The notes below the pieces were generated by a model. The model did no database searches. It had not been told where the DNA came from and saw only the letters and a list, made by a program, of their open reading frames with translations. DNA of 41,502 bases, taken from positions 1 through 41,502 of the forward strand of contig JBKPDO010000057.1 in assembly GCA_046727955.1 (NCBI GenBank), in the 5' to 3' direction. Positions 18,911 through 26,648 of the stretch are shown piece after piece. Numbering within the stretch: position 1 is the stretch's first letter; every line of letters starts with the position of its first letter. The stretch is from DASVXQ01 sp046727955 (lineage in GTDB: Bacteria; Actinomycetota; CALGFH01). A program made the translations under genes and the position numbers.

Positions 18911-20890
18911 TCAGCGCAGGGCGGCGGCGAGGAGGACGCCGAAGCTGGCGGCGCCGATGGTGAGCCAGGTCACGGAGTCGGCCATGTGGCCGCTGTGCAG
19001 GCTCCGCAGAGTCATGACGGCCGGTCTGACGACCCGGAGGGCGAGCCGTCGCAGGGTGGGCCGGGCCAGTTCCGGACCGAACAACGCGGCGAGCGCCATG
19101 CCGACCGCGAGCAGCAGCGCCCCCGCCGACCACGGCGCCGCCCGCGCCAGCCGCTGCGGTGAGGGTGCTGCCATCTGGATCGACGGCGCGGCGGACCGCT
19201 CTATCCTCCGGGGGGCTACGCTCGGCTTTGCTTCGCGGCCTGGCACCCCGCCCCTGGCCTCGCTAGAGAGCCCCCCGGACCCCCCGAGCACGGTCGCGGC
19301 GTAGCCGGGCCGGTCCGCGAAGCTGGCGGCTGCCCGGTCGGCCCGAGCGGAAAGACCGGGCACCAGACCGATTGCCAGCGCCGCGGCGAGCAGCGCGAGC
19401 GCCGGCAGCACCATCGAAGGGCCGATGAGCGTTGGCGGAGCGCGCAGCTCGTCCTCGTGCACCAGGCTCTCGTCCTCGTCGGCACCGCCGCTGACGGCGC
19501 TCGCCGGCTCGGCGACCCCTGCCCCTGCCCCTGCCTTTGCTCCCGCGCCTTCCGGCGCCGCGACGGGACCCCAGCCGGCGAAGATGCGCCCGGCCGCGCG
19601 CAGCACCGCGGCGGCCGTCAGGCCCGAGGAGACGGTGAACAGCGCGGCGACCCACGGCCCGCCCGCCCCCGCGCCCTCCTCGATCAGCGCCTTGCCCACG
19701 AAGGTGCCGAACGGCGGCACCCCCGCCAGGCCGAGCGCGCCGAGCACGAACAGCGGTGCCGCCCAGGGCAGGTGCCGCCCCCGGCCGCGCAGCTCCAGCT
19801 CGTCCAGGCTGCCGAAGCGGTGGGCGACGATGCCGGCCACCACGAACAGCGCCGCCTTGAGCATGCCGTCCGCGGCGGCGTACAGGATCGCGCCGCCGAG
19901 CCCGACCGGCTCCAGCAGGGCCACACCGACCAGCGTGAGCCCGATGTCGCTCACGGTGGCGAACGCCAGCAGGCGGGCGAGGTGGTGCTGCATGACGCAC
20001 ATGACCCCGCCAAGCAGCGCGGTGACCACGGCCGCGCCGAGCAGCAGCGCCCGCAGCCCGGACGTATGCGGCCCGAGCGGGCCGCTGAAAACCGTCCAGT
20101 AGATCCGCGCCACCGCGTACAGGCCGAGCTCGCTGATCACGCCGGCCAGCAGCACGCACACCGGCGTCGGGGCCACCGCGTAGGCGTCGGGCAGCCAGAA
20201 GTGGAATGGCACCACCGCCGCCTTGACCAGGAACCCGACCAGGAGAAGCGCGAAGGCGACCACCACCAGCCGGTCGGTGGGCGCCTCGGCGAGCGCCCGG
20301 CCGAGCTGGGCCAGGTTGAGCGCGCCATTGCGGCCGTAGAGCAGGGCGATGCCGCTGAGCACCATGAATGCGCCGATGGAGTTGGTGACGGCGAAGTTCA
20401 GCGCCCCTTGCAGCGAGCCGGGGTCCTCGATCTTGTAGCCAGCCAGCGCATAGGCGGAGACGCTGAGCAGCTCGAAGAAGACGAACAGATTGAACAGGTC
20501 TCCGCTGAAGCTGAAGCCGACGATCGCGGTCAGGAACACCAGCATGAGCGTGTGGAAGAGGGTCCCGACCGTGTCGAAGTAGCGCCACGAGAAGGTCAGG
20601 GCAGCGGTCATGAGCAGCCCGGCAAGGGTGGCGAGCCCGGCGCCGACCGGATCGATCGCGAACGCCACCCCGAGGGCGACGCCGCCGCGTGGCGTCCAGC
20701 CACCGAACCAGGTGATCACCGTCCCGCCGAGCGTCTTCGCCAGCAGCGTCGCGGCGAGCCCGGTCACGACCGCGGCGGTGGCGATGGCGACCGTGTCGGC
20801 CACCCGGCGCCGCAGTAGCGGCGCGCCGGCGACCAGGGCGGTGGCCACCAGCAGCGGTATCGCGACCGTGAGCGCGGGCAGGGGGGTCAA
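18911..20890 (-). CDS. mnhD: Na+/H+ antiporter subunit D (MrpD/MbhH-type)
   Basis: 659-aa polytopic protein of the proton-translocating NuoL/M/N-MrpD family: FDTVGTLFHTLMLVFLTAIV, SGDLFNLFVFFELLSVSAYA with the conserved Glu, LVKAAVVPFHFWLPDAYAVA with the conserved Lys, and LAFATVSDIGLTLVG. It is longer than usual (~500): residues ~455-490 are an Ala/Gly/Glu/Asp-rich loop and the last ~60 residues (TLRSLHSGHMADSVTWL) form an extra membrane segment. The likely start is a TTG 2 nt after the mnhC stop. Last gene of the operon. Confidence 0.9.
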   Translation of the reverse strand: MTPLPALTVAIPLLVATALVAGAPLLRRRVADTVAIATAAVVTGLAATLLAKTLGGTVITWFGGWTPRGGVALGVAFAIDPVGAGLATLAGLLMTAALTFSWRYFDTVGTLFHTLMLVFLTAIVGFSFSGDLFNLFVFFELLSVSAYALAGYKIEDPGSLQGALNFAVTNSIGAFMVLSGIALLYGRNGALNLAQLGRALAEAPTDRLVVVAFALLLVGFLVKAAVVPFHFWLPDAYAVAPTPVCVLLAGVISELGLYAVARIYWTVFSGPLGPHTSGLRALLLGAAVVTALLGGVMCVMQHHLARLLAFATVSDIGLTLVGVALLEPVGLGGAILYAAADGMLKAALFVVAGIVAHRFGSLDELELRGRGRHLPWAAPLFVLGALGLAGVPPFGTFVGKALIEEGAGAGGPWVAALFTVSSGLTAAAVLRAAGRIFAGWGPVAAPEGAGAKAGAGAGVAEPASAVSGGADEDESLVHEDELRAPPTLIGPSMVLPALALLAAALAIGLVPGLSARADRAAASFADRPGYAATVLGGSGGLSSEARGGVPGREAKPSVAPRRIERSAAPSIQMAAPSPQRLARAAPWSAGALLLAVGMALAALFGPELARPTLRRLALRVVRPAVMTLRSLHSGHMADSVTWLTIGAASFGVLLAAALR

Positions 20891-20892
20891 GC

Positions 20893-21249
20893 TCAGCCCT
20901 TCGGCCCGCGGCGCAGCTGGTCGGGGTCGAGCGTGCCGCGCCGCTTGTGGATCTGCACCGCCAGCGCCAGCAGCAGCGCGGTCACGGTGGCCCCGACCAC
21001 GATGTCGGTGAGGGTCAGGGCGCCCACGACCGGGTCCACCGCCCGCGTCCCCTGCGGGACGTCGAAGAAGATCGGGGCGGTGCCGCCGCGGCGGTAGCCG
21101 ATGGCCAGCAGCAGCACATACGTTGACGACTGCACCACCGCGAGGCAGGTCACCGCGTGGATCAGGTTGCGGCTGGTGATGATGCCGTACAGGCCGATCA
21201 GGAAGAGCCAGGCCGCGACCAGGTAGGGCAGGAAGTCGAGCACGGTCAT
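20893..21249 (-). CDS. mnhC: Antiporter subunit C (NuoK-like)
   Basis: 118 aa, three transmembrane segments: LPYLVAAWLFLIGLYGIITS, NLIHAVTCLAVVQSSTYVLL and, after a loop, LTDIVVGATVTALLLALAVQ, then a basic tail. This is the NuoK/MrpC fold; the ALTLTDIVVGAT motif is typical. Its ATG overlaps the stop of the upstream B-type gene (ATGA). It sits between the B-type and D-type subunits, the usual Mrp/Mbh order. Confidence 0.92.
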   Translation of the reverse strand: MTVLDFLPYLVAAWLFLIGLYGIITSRNLIHAVTCLAVVQSSTYVLLLAIGYRRGGTAPIFFDVPQGTRAVDPVVGALTLTDIVVGATVTALLLALAVQIHKRRGTLDPDQLRRGPKG

Positions 21250-22010
21250 CGCGAGCCTCCCTTGCCGCGCAGCACCAGGGTCTGCTCCAGGAATTCCGAC
21301 AGCAGCAGGGTGAAGCCGGCGGCGACCTCGAGGCCGACCGCCAGGTTGATCAGCGGGATCATGCCGGCGGACAGCAGCGTGCCCGGCTGCCCGAGCGGCA
21401 GCGTGTTGGCGAGGAAGACGCCGCCCGCGACCAGCCCGAGCAGGCCGACCGCGACATAGCTGGCCGCCCCGCTCGACTCCGCCAGGTCGAGCAGGGCGTC
21501 GGGGCGCACGCGGCGCATGGTGACGTACTCGCCCGACAGGTAGACCAGCAGGGCGCCGGTGGCGAGCACCACCCCTCCCTGGAAGCCGCCGCCGGGAGTC
21601 AGGTGCCCATGGGCCGTCACATAGATCCCGAACAGTACGATTGGCCCGAGAAGGCCGAGGCCGATGACACGGACGGCATTCGAGGTGCCGGGCACGCGCC
21701 GGCCCCTGACCTCCTCCTGGGGCGGGCCCTCGGTCTCGCCGCGCATGGCGCGCAGCAGGATGGCCACGCCGGTGACCGCGGCGAAGAGGATGAACTCCTC
21801 GCCGAGCGTGTCGAACCCGCGGTAGTCGAAGGTCACCGCGGCCACCACGTTGGTGGCGTGGCGCTCTGGCACCGCCACCCGGTTCAGCAGCGGGCCGTAA
21901 GGACCGCTGCCGAAGCCGAAATGCGGCAGCCCGGAGAATCCCCAGATCAGGAAGACGCCGAGCACCGGCGCGGCCACCAGGAAGGCGAGCCGGCGCGTCC
22001 GGGAGGTCAT
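21246..22010 (-). CDS. Fused MbhE + MnhB antiporter subunit
   Basis: 254 aa. Residues ~1-95 correspond to the C-terminal MbhE-like part of MrpA: one membrane helix, then NVVAAVTFDYRGFDTLGEEF and ILFAAVTGVAILLRAMR. Residues ~115-254 are MrpB: VRVIGLGLLGPIVLFGIYVT, AHGHLTPGGGFQGGVVLATG and a last helix with NLAVGLEVAAGFTLLLSEFL. The ATG at 22010 overlaps the upstream TGA, which fixes the start; the longer frame is noise. Such fusion is known in Mrp/Mbh gene sets. Confidence 0.88.
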   Translation of the reverse strand: MTSRTRRLAFLVAAPVLGVFLIWGFSGLPHFGFGSGPYGPLLNRVAVPERHATNVVAAVTFDYRGFDTLGEEFILFAAVTGVAILLRAMRGETEGPPQEEVRGRRVPGTSNAVRVIGLGLLGPIVLFGIYVTAHGHLTPGGGFQGGVVLATGALLVYLSGEYVTMRRVRPDALLDLAESSGAASYVAVGLLGLVAGGVFLANTLPLGQPGTLLSAGMIPLINLAVGLEVAAGFTLLLSEFLEQTLVLRGKGGSR

Positions 22011-22249
22011 TCGCGGTCGCCTCTGCGCACCTTGGCCAGCGCCAGCAGGATCATCAGGGGCAGCGCGACCGCGCCGACGGTGATCTGCGACAGGGCGACG
22101 TCGGGCACCTGCAGGACCAGGAACGCCACGCCGAGCAGCAACCCGAAGAAGCTCGCCAGGATGGCCTGGTTGAGTGGGTCGCGAGTGAGCACCACGGCGG
22201 TGCCGCCAAGCGCGACCAGCACGAGCGCCACGGCTCCCACGGCTGTCAC
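22007..22249 (-). CDS. DUF4040 / MbhD-like antiporter subunit
   Basis: 80 aa with about three hydrophobic segments and the signature LQVPDVALSQITVGAV, which in large MrpA proteins forms part of the C-terminal region and in Mbh-type complexes is the separate subunit MbhD. The start overlaps the mnhG stop and its own stop overlaps the MbhE/B start. It is in the normal position for MbhD. Confidence 0.88.
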   Translation of the reverse strand: MTAVGAVALVLVALGGTAVVLTRDPLNQAILASFFGLLLGVAFLVLQVPDVALSQITVGAVALPLMILLALAKVRRGDRE

Positions 22250-22572
22250 GGCCGCTCCACCTCCTCATCTTGCTGTGTCGTCCAGGCGCCGAAGCGGCGG
22301 ATGCGAGCGGCGCGGGCAGTGGCGTGGCTGAGCACCGGGTTGGTCACCAGCAGCACGAGCGCGACCAGCAGCGACTTGATGCCGAACTGCACCAGCGGGG
22401 TGCGCAGCACCACCGCGCCGGCGATGGCGAACGCCCCCAGGGTGGTCGCCGGCGCGCCGTAGTGCAGCTTGTCGTAGACGCCACGCATGACCAGCACGCC
22501 GATGCAGCAGGCCAGCTCGATGCCGACCCCGAGCACCAGCAGCGCGACGCTGGCCGCCGCCCGTAGCGTCAT
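22246..22572 (-). CDS. mnhG: Antiporter subunit G
   Basis: 108 aa with three membrane helices. The MrpG signature is present: VLVMRGVYDKLHYGAPATTL, where the family has R-x-Y-D-R-L-H, followed by GAFAIAGAVVL and a final helix ending TNPVLSHATARAA. The ATG at 22572 overlaps the mnhF stop by the ATGA pattern used throughout the operon; an in-frame GTG at 22578 is less likely. Confidence 0.9.
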   Translation of the reverse strand: MTLRAAASVALLVLGVGIELACCIGVLVMRGVYDKLHYGAPATTLGAFAIAGAVVLRTPLVQFGIKSLLVALVLLVTNPVLSHATARAARIRRFGAWTTQQDEEVERP

Positions 22573-22820
22573 CCCCACCGCTCCAAGAAGCGGGCGAACA
22601 CCAGGCCGCCAGCGAAGGTCAGCAGCGCGAGGGCGAGCGCGAGGTCGAGGTAAATGCTGCGGTGGTAGGCGACGGCGAGCAGCAGCAAGACGAGCGCGTC
22701 AATGGTGCCGGCCATCTCCAGGCCCACCAGCCGCTCGGTCGGCTCCCCCCGCAGGCACACCACCCCGCAGGGAACCAGCCCCACCAGCAGCGCGATCGCC
22801 GCGACGGTCCACTGATCCAT
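22569..22820 (-). CDS. mnhF: Antiporter subunit F
   Basis: 83 aa, three helices. CLRGEPTERLVGLEMAGTID is the MrpF-type cytoplasmic loop, followed by LVLLLLAVAYHRSIYLDLAL and LTFAGGLVFARFLERWG. ATG start, 3 bp after the mnhE stop. Part of the membrane module that stabilises the Mrp/Mbh complex. Confidence 0.9.
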   Translation of the reverse strand: MDQWTVAAIALLVGLVPCGVVCLRGEPTERLVGLEMAGTIDALVLLLLAVAYHRSIYLDLALALALLTFAGGLVFARFLERWG

Positions 22821-22823
22821 TGG

Positions 22824-23333
22824 CTATGCCTCCGGTTCCTCGAGCATGCCTGGTGGGACCTCGCCGCCGGGGTGGCGGACGAGCTGGTGAATCAGCATGG
22901 CTCCCTCTCCGCCCTCGATGCCGACCACATAGGTATTCGGCGCGATCGAGGCCACGCTGGTCACAAGCGCGCGCCGGGCCGTCGCGACGGCGTCGTCGCT
23001 CTCGCGCGGGAACGGCAGGACGCGGAACACTCCATGCACCGAGCCGGGGGAGCGAAGCTGCCGCCACAGCGCCACGGCAAGCAGCCCTGAGTCGACCACG
23101 ATCTGCCACGGCAGCGTCCAGAGGCCGGTCAGCCAGCGTGCCCGCAGGCGGAAGCGGACCAGGTCCTGGGCGCGCACGAGGTCGGCGGCGGTCGCCGCCA
23201 GGGCCGCGGCGATCGCACCGAGCACCACCTCCTCGATCGCCAGGGAATCGACGAACAGCAACCAGAGCGCCAGCAGTGGGAGATACCAGGAGAGCCAGAA
23301 GACGCCTCGGCGTACCAGCCTTCGCCTCCTCAC
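22824..23333 (-). CDS. mnhE: Antiporter subunit E
   Basis: 169 aa: an N-terminal pair of membrane helices (FWLSWYLPLLALWLLFVDSL, EEVVLGAIAAALAATAADL) and a cytoplasmic domain with the MrpE hallmark VTSVASIAPNTYVVGIEGGE, where SI.PNT..V is the conserved core. GTG start with GAGG just upstream, 7 bp after the LysR stop, so it is co-transcribed with the regulator. Confidence 0.9.
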   Translation of the reverse strand: MRRRRLVRRGVFWLSWYLPLLALWLLFVDSLAIEEVVLGAIAAALAATAADLVRAQDLVRFRLRARWLTGLWTLPWQIVVDSGLLAVALWRQLRSPGSVHGVFRVLPFPRESDDAVATARRALVTSVASIAPNTYVVGIEGGEGAMLIHQLVRHPGGEVPPGMLEEPEA

Positions 23334-23340
23334 GCCGGCC

Positions 23341-24309
23341 TCACGTGTCGAGAGCGGGCATGGGCGGCTCGGACCTGGAGATCGGCCTCGAGCTCGGCCG
23401 GATCGGGGGAGGGTCGCCGCCCACGAGCAGGCCGCCGACCTCGGTGAGCATGGTCATGAAGGTCGCCACCGCACCGGATGGCGGGCCGGCGTCGTGGCGG
23501 CGCACCGCCACGATCTCGCGCCGCGGCAGGGTCGTGTCCGTCACCTCGACCAGCGCCAGGACGCCGTTGGCGAGGTCGGCCATGACCGCGCTGTCAGGCA
23601 CCAGTGAGATGCCGATCCCGTGCTCGACCATTTTCTTGGCGGCCTCGATGTTGTCCAGCTCGAGCACGCTGTCCGGCATCACGCCCGCCTGCCGGAAGAC
23701 CGCCTCGGTGAACTCGCGGTAGCTCGAGCTGCGGCCGAACAGGACCAGCGGCTCGCCGCCCAGCTCAGCCAGGCGCACTTTGCGGCCGGCCAGGCGGTGG
23801 CTGGGGCTCACCACCAGCAGCAGCGAGTCCGAGTAGACCGGCACGGCCTCCACCTCGGGGTGGCCGAGCGCCCGCATCAGGCCGAGCTGGATGCGGTCGT
23901 GCAGGACCATCTCCAGGATCTCCTCGGAGGTGCCGGTCATGACCCTGAGGCGGACGCCCGGGTGCTCCTCGGTGAAGCGGGCGAGCAGCGCCGGAAGGGT
24001 ATAGGTGCTGACCGTGGGCGGCGCGCCGAGCACCAGCTTGCCGACGGTCCCGCTGCGCAGCTCTTCCAGGCGCTCACGACCGTCCTCGATCGCCTGGACC
24101 GCGTGCTCCGCGTATGGGAGAAATGCCTCGCCTGCCTCGGTTAGGCGCATGCCGCGGCGGGTACGTACGAACAGCTGCTCGCCGAGATCGGTCTCGAGTG
24201 CCTGCAGCCGCGCGGTGAGGGTTGGCTGCGAGACGTACAGTGCCTCGGCCGCTCGGCTGAGGTTCCTGCGGCGGGCGACTTCGAGGAAAGCGAGGATCTG
24301 CGGCAGCAC
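23341..24309 (-). CDS. LysR family regulator leading the antiporter operon
   Basis: 322 aa. The N-terminal HTH fits LysR exactly: LPQILAFLEVARRRNLSRAA, EALYVSQPTLTARLQALE, GEQLFVRTRRGMRLTEAG. A PBP2-like co-inducer domain follows (LVLGAPPTVSTYTLPALLAR, DRIQLGLMRALGHPEVE, VEHGIGISLVPDSAV). The GTG at 24309 is preferred: GGGGA precedes it and it puts the HTH at the family's usual distance; a TTG at 24345 would lie inside the operator. It is the first gene of the antiporter operon, an unusual place, and probably regulates both the operon and itself through the box at 24343-24361. Confidence 0.87.
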   Translation of the reverse strand: MLPQILAFLEVARRRNLSRAAEALYVSQPTLTARLQALETDLGEQLFVRTRRGMRLTEAGEAFLPYAEHAVQAIEDGRERLEELRSGTVGKLVLGAPPTVSTYTLPALLARFTEEHPGVRLRVMTGTSEEILEMVLHDRIQLGLMRALGHPEVEAVPVYSDSLLLVVSPSHRLAGRKVRLAELGGEPLVLFGRSSSYREFTEAVFRQAGVMPDSVLELDNIEAAKKMVEHGIGISLVPDSAVMADLANGVLALVEVTDTTLPRREIVAVRRHDAGPPSGAVATFMTMLTEVGGLLVGGDPPPIRPSSRPISRSEPPMPALDT

Positions 24310-24342
24310 CAGGTCCCCAACTATCAGCGTTTCCGATCTCAG

Positions 24343-24361
24343 CAATCAAAACGAACTATTG
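24343..24361. promoter_or_regulatory. LysR-type box CAAT-N11-ATTG
   Basis: CAAT (24343-24346) and ATTG (24358-24361) are separated by exactly 11 nt, the T-N11-A layout bound by LysR dimers. The box is in an AT-rich patch between the divergent lysR-mnh operon (34 nt before the GTG) and adk (60 nt before the ATG). Confidence 0.6.
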
Positions 24362-24421
24362 GACTGATGGCAAGCGCAACGCCTACCCTCCATACCTCGC
24401 CCCGACCCGAGCGGAGGCGCG

Positions 24422-25120
24422 ATGCGAATTGTTCTTCTAGGCCCGCCCGGAGCCGGTAAAGGTACGCAAGCTGCCCACCTTGTCCGACATTTCCAATGCC
24501 CGAACGTGTCGACCGGGGACATTTTCCGAGCCAACGTGGCCGAGGGCACTGAGCTTGGCCTGACCGCCAAGAAGTACATGGACGACGGTGACCTCGTCCC
24601 GGACGAGGTCGTGATCGCGATGGTGATGGAGCGCCTGGCCGCACCCGACTGCGAGCGGGGGTTCCTGCTCGACGGCTTCCCGCGCACGGTTGCCCAGGCG
24701 GAGGCGCTGGACCGGCAGCTGGCGGCCATGGAGACCCCGCTGCACGCGGTGCTGTGCTTCGAGGTCGGCGAGGACGAGCTGTTCCGCCGCCTGGCCGGGC
24801 GCTCGGCCCAGCTGGGCCGCTCCGACGACGGCGAGGAGACCATCCGTCACCGGCTCGAGGTCTACGCCACCAAAACGAGGCCGCTGGTCGATTACTACAT
24901 GCACCGAGGGCTGCTCAGCATGGTGGACGCCGTCGGCCAGGTGGAGGAGATCACCGCCCGCATCCTTGGGATGCTGCGCACCGCCACCCGCCGCCGCAAC
25001 GGCGGCAGCAGCCGCAACGGCGACGACAGCGGCGACAGCGGTTCCAGCCAGGCCCCCGGCTGGGTCGTGGCCAGAACCGCCACGCTACCCACCGCTCCCA
25101 GCCCCCGCGCGGCCCGCTGA
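24422..25120 (+). CDS. adk: Adenylate kinase, short (LID-less) type with added tail
   Basis: 232 aa. Residues 1-185 are a canonical adenylate kinase: P-loop GPPGAGKGTQ with K13, VSTGDIFRANVAEG, GFLLDGFPRTVAQAEAL and GRSDDGEETIRHRLEVY. The LID is the short form known from mycobacteria, without a zinc finger. It interconverts ATP + AMP and 2 ADP in the cytosol. From about residue 190 a low-complexity tail (RRRNGGSSRNGDDSGDSGSS, then Ala/Pro) is foreign to the family. The ATG has GGAGG upstream. Housekeeping adk usually sits in the secY-map ribosomal cluster; this copy stands alone opposite an antiporter operon, so it may be a second copy. Confidence 0.9.
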   Translation: MRIVLLGPPGAGKGTQAAHLVRHFQCPNVSTGDIFRANVAEGTELGLTAKKYMDDGDLVPDEVVIAMVMERLAAPDCERGFLLDGFPRTVAQAEALDRQLAAMETPLHAVLCFEVGEDELFRRLAGRSAQLGRSDDGEETIRHRLEVYATKTRPLVDYYMHRGLLSMVDAVGQVEEITARILGMLRTATRRRNGGSSRNGDDSGDSGSSQAPGWVVARTATLPTAPSPRAAR

Positions 25121-25233
25121 CGCAGTAGTTCGCGTCAGGCGCCACGACCCCGTGAGCGCGCGGCGCCGATGAAGGCATGAGCATGACGGTGCTCGCGGGG
25201 ACGTTGAGGTCCCGTCCCCGTCACCGGCATGCG

Positions 25234-25261
25234 GAGGGGCCCGGCGAGTGCCGGGCCCCTC
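25234..25261. terminator. 12-bp perfect stem, GAGT loop
   Basis: GAGGGGCCCGGC (25234-25245) pairs perfectly with 25250-25261. It stands 40 nt beyond the stop of the minus-strand gene end at 25301 and 113 nt after adk, and probably terminates from both sides. Confidence 0.7.
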
Positions 25262-25300
25262 ACAGCGCTGTGGCTCAGGCCGCCGAGGCGGCCGAGCCGG

Positions 25301-25397
25301 TCAGCGTGTCACGGTGACTGTGTCGACGTCAGTGGTCGTGCCACGGACCAGCGGCGTCGTCATTGGGAAGCTGCCGCTCGGCGACCTGGCGCAGAAC
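25301..25397 (-). pseudogene. 3' end of a lost gene
   Basis: The minus strand reads SGSFPMTTPLVRGTTTDVDT followed by VTVTR and a stop, with the terminator stem just beyond. Upstream the frame closes quickly, next to a run of 12 G (25421-25432). It looks like a genuine C-terminus of an exported or beta-rich protein whose body has been deleted. I do not recognise the family. Apart from this and the terminator I see nothing in 25121-25517. Confidence 0.35.
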
Positions 25398-25420
25398 GGT
25401 CACGCTCCTCGCCGGCGCCC

Positions 25421-25432
25421 GGGGGGGGGGGG
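25421..25432 (+). repeat. Run of 12 G
   Basis: A homopolymer of 12 G preceded by CCC, 85 bp before the ABC ATPase start. It lies outside any intact gene. It may mark a slippage-prone site or an assembly uncertainty. Confidence 0.9.
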
Positions 25433-25517
25433 TGGATACGCGGTTGCGGGCGAATCGGCCGGTCCTGGACCATGCTGGACGCGCAGGCACGTCGCAGAAC
25501 CGGAGGATGGTCCAGGA

Positions 25518-26648
25518 ATGAGCGTTCCCGCCCCAGCGCCGCCGCGGCCGAGCCAGCCTGACGGCGTCGACGACGTCGTCATCGTCGACCAGCTCGTCAA
25601 GCGCTACGCCAAGCTGCCCTTCAACGCGGTGGACGGGGTCTCGTTCAGCGTGCGCCGGGGCGAGGTGCTCGGCCTGCTCGGCCCCAACGGGGCCGGCAAG
25701 ACCACCACCATCGGGGTGCTCACCACCCGCGTCCGGCCGACGGCGGGACGGGCGCTGGTGGTCGGCATCGACGTCGCCGTCGACCCCGTCGGGGCCAAGC
25801 GCGCGCTCGCCGTGGTGCCGCAGCTCAACAACCTGGACCGCTCGCTGTCGGCCAAGCGGAACCTGCTCTTCCACGCCGCCTACTTCGGCATCCCCGAGGC
25901 CGAGCGGCTGGCCCGCGCCGACCGCCTCCTGGGAGAGCTCGGCCTGGCGGACCGCGCCGACGACAAGGTCGACCGCTTCTCGGGCGGGCAGGCGCAACGC
26001 CTCATGATCGCCAGGGCGCTCATGCACGACCCGCAGGTGCTGTTCATGGACGAGCCGACCACCGGTCTGGACCCGCAGGCTCGCCTGTTCGTCTGGGACC
26101 GCATCCGCGAGCAGCGTGAGCGCGGCATCACCGTGCTGCTCACCACGCACGACATGGACGAGGCCGCCGAGCTGGCCGGCCGGGTCGGGATCATGGACCA
26201 TGGCAAGCTGCTCGCGCTCGACACGCCGGACAAGCTCACCAGCCTCGTCCCCGGCGAGAGCATGCTGGAGATCGGCATCCAGCCCGACGGCGCCGGGCCC
26301 GACGGCATCGACGGTCTGGTGGGCACGCTCAACGCCCTGCCGGGCGTCGAGCGGGTCGAACGGGTCCAGCGGGGCCCGGCAGGCCCGCCTCAGCCGGCGC
26401 CAGGCGGGTTCCCAGGCGGGTTCCCGGGCGGCGGGCCGCCCGCCTTCATGGCCGGCGCGGCAGCGGCGGCCAACGGAGCCGGCGGCATCCACCTGCGGCT
26501 CTACTGCGAGGGAGAGGCGGCCGCTCTGGTCGCGCCGGTGGTCCGGGCGATCAGCGAGCGCGGTGCGACCCTGGCCGACGTACAGCTTGGCCAGCCAAGC
26601 CTCGAGGACGTCTTCATCCACCTCACCGGAAGGGGGCTGCGCGGATGA
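25518..26648 (+). CDS. ABC exporter ATP-binding protein
   Basis: 376-aa ATPase of the drug/antibiotic exporter group: VDQLVKRYAKLPFNAVDGVS, Walker A GPNGAGKTTT (K61), Q-loop VVPQLNNLDRSLSAKRNL, signature FSGGQAQRLMIARAL, Walker B VLFMDEPTTGLD, switch TTHDMDEAAELAGR. The C-terminal region holds an unusual Gly/Pro/Phe insert (PGGFPGGFPGGGPPAF, about 293-312) before the normal ending QPSLEDVFIHLTGRGLRG. The ATG at 25518 follows GGAGGATGGTCCAGG. The permease gene overlaps its stop by ATGA, so the pair forms one transporter. Confidence 0.92.
   Translation: MSVPAPAPPRPSQPDGVDDVVIVDQLVKRYAKLPFNAVDGVSFSVRRGEVLGLLGPNGAGKTTTIGVLTTRVRPTAGRALVVGIDVAVDPVGAKRALAVVPQLNNLDRSLSAKRNLLFHAAYFGIPEAERLARADRLLGELGLADRADDKVDRFSGGQAQRLMIARALMHDPQVLFMDEPTTGLDPQARLFVWDRIREQRERGITVLLTTHDMDEAAELAGRVGIMDHGKLLALDTPDKLTSLVPGESMLEIGIQPDGAGPDGIDGLVGTLNALPGVERVERVQRGPAGPPQPAPGGFPGGFPGGGPPAFMAGAAAAANGAGGIHLRLYCEGEAAALVAPVVRAISERGATLADVQLGQPSLEDVFIHLTGRGLRG

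Noticed and set aside
25421..25432. G12 run as a phase-variation switch of the ABC ATPase
   Set aside because: The run lies before the SD and start chosen at 25518, outside the conserved reading frame, so slippage would not switch the protein.
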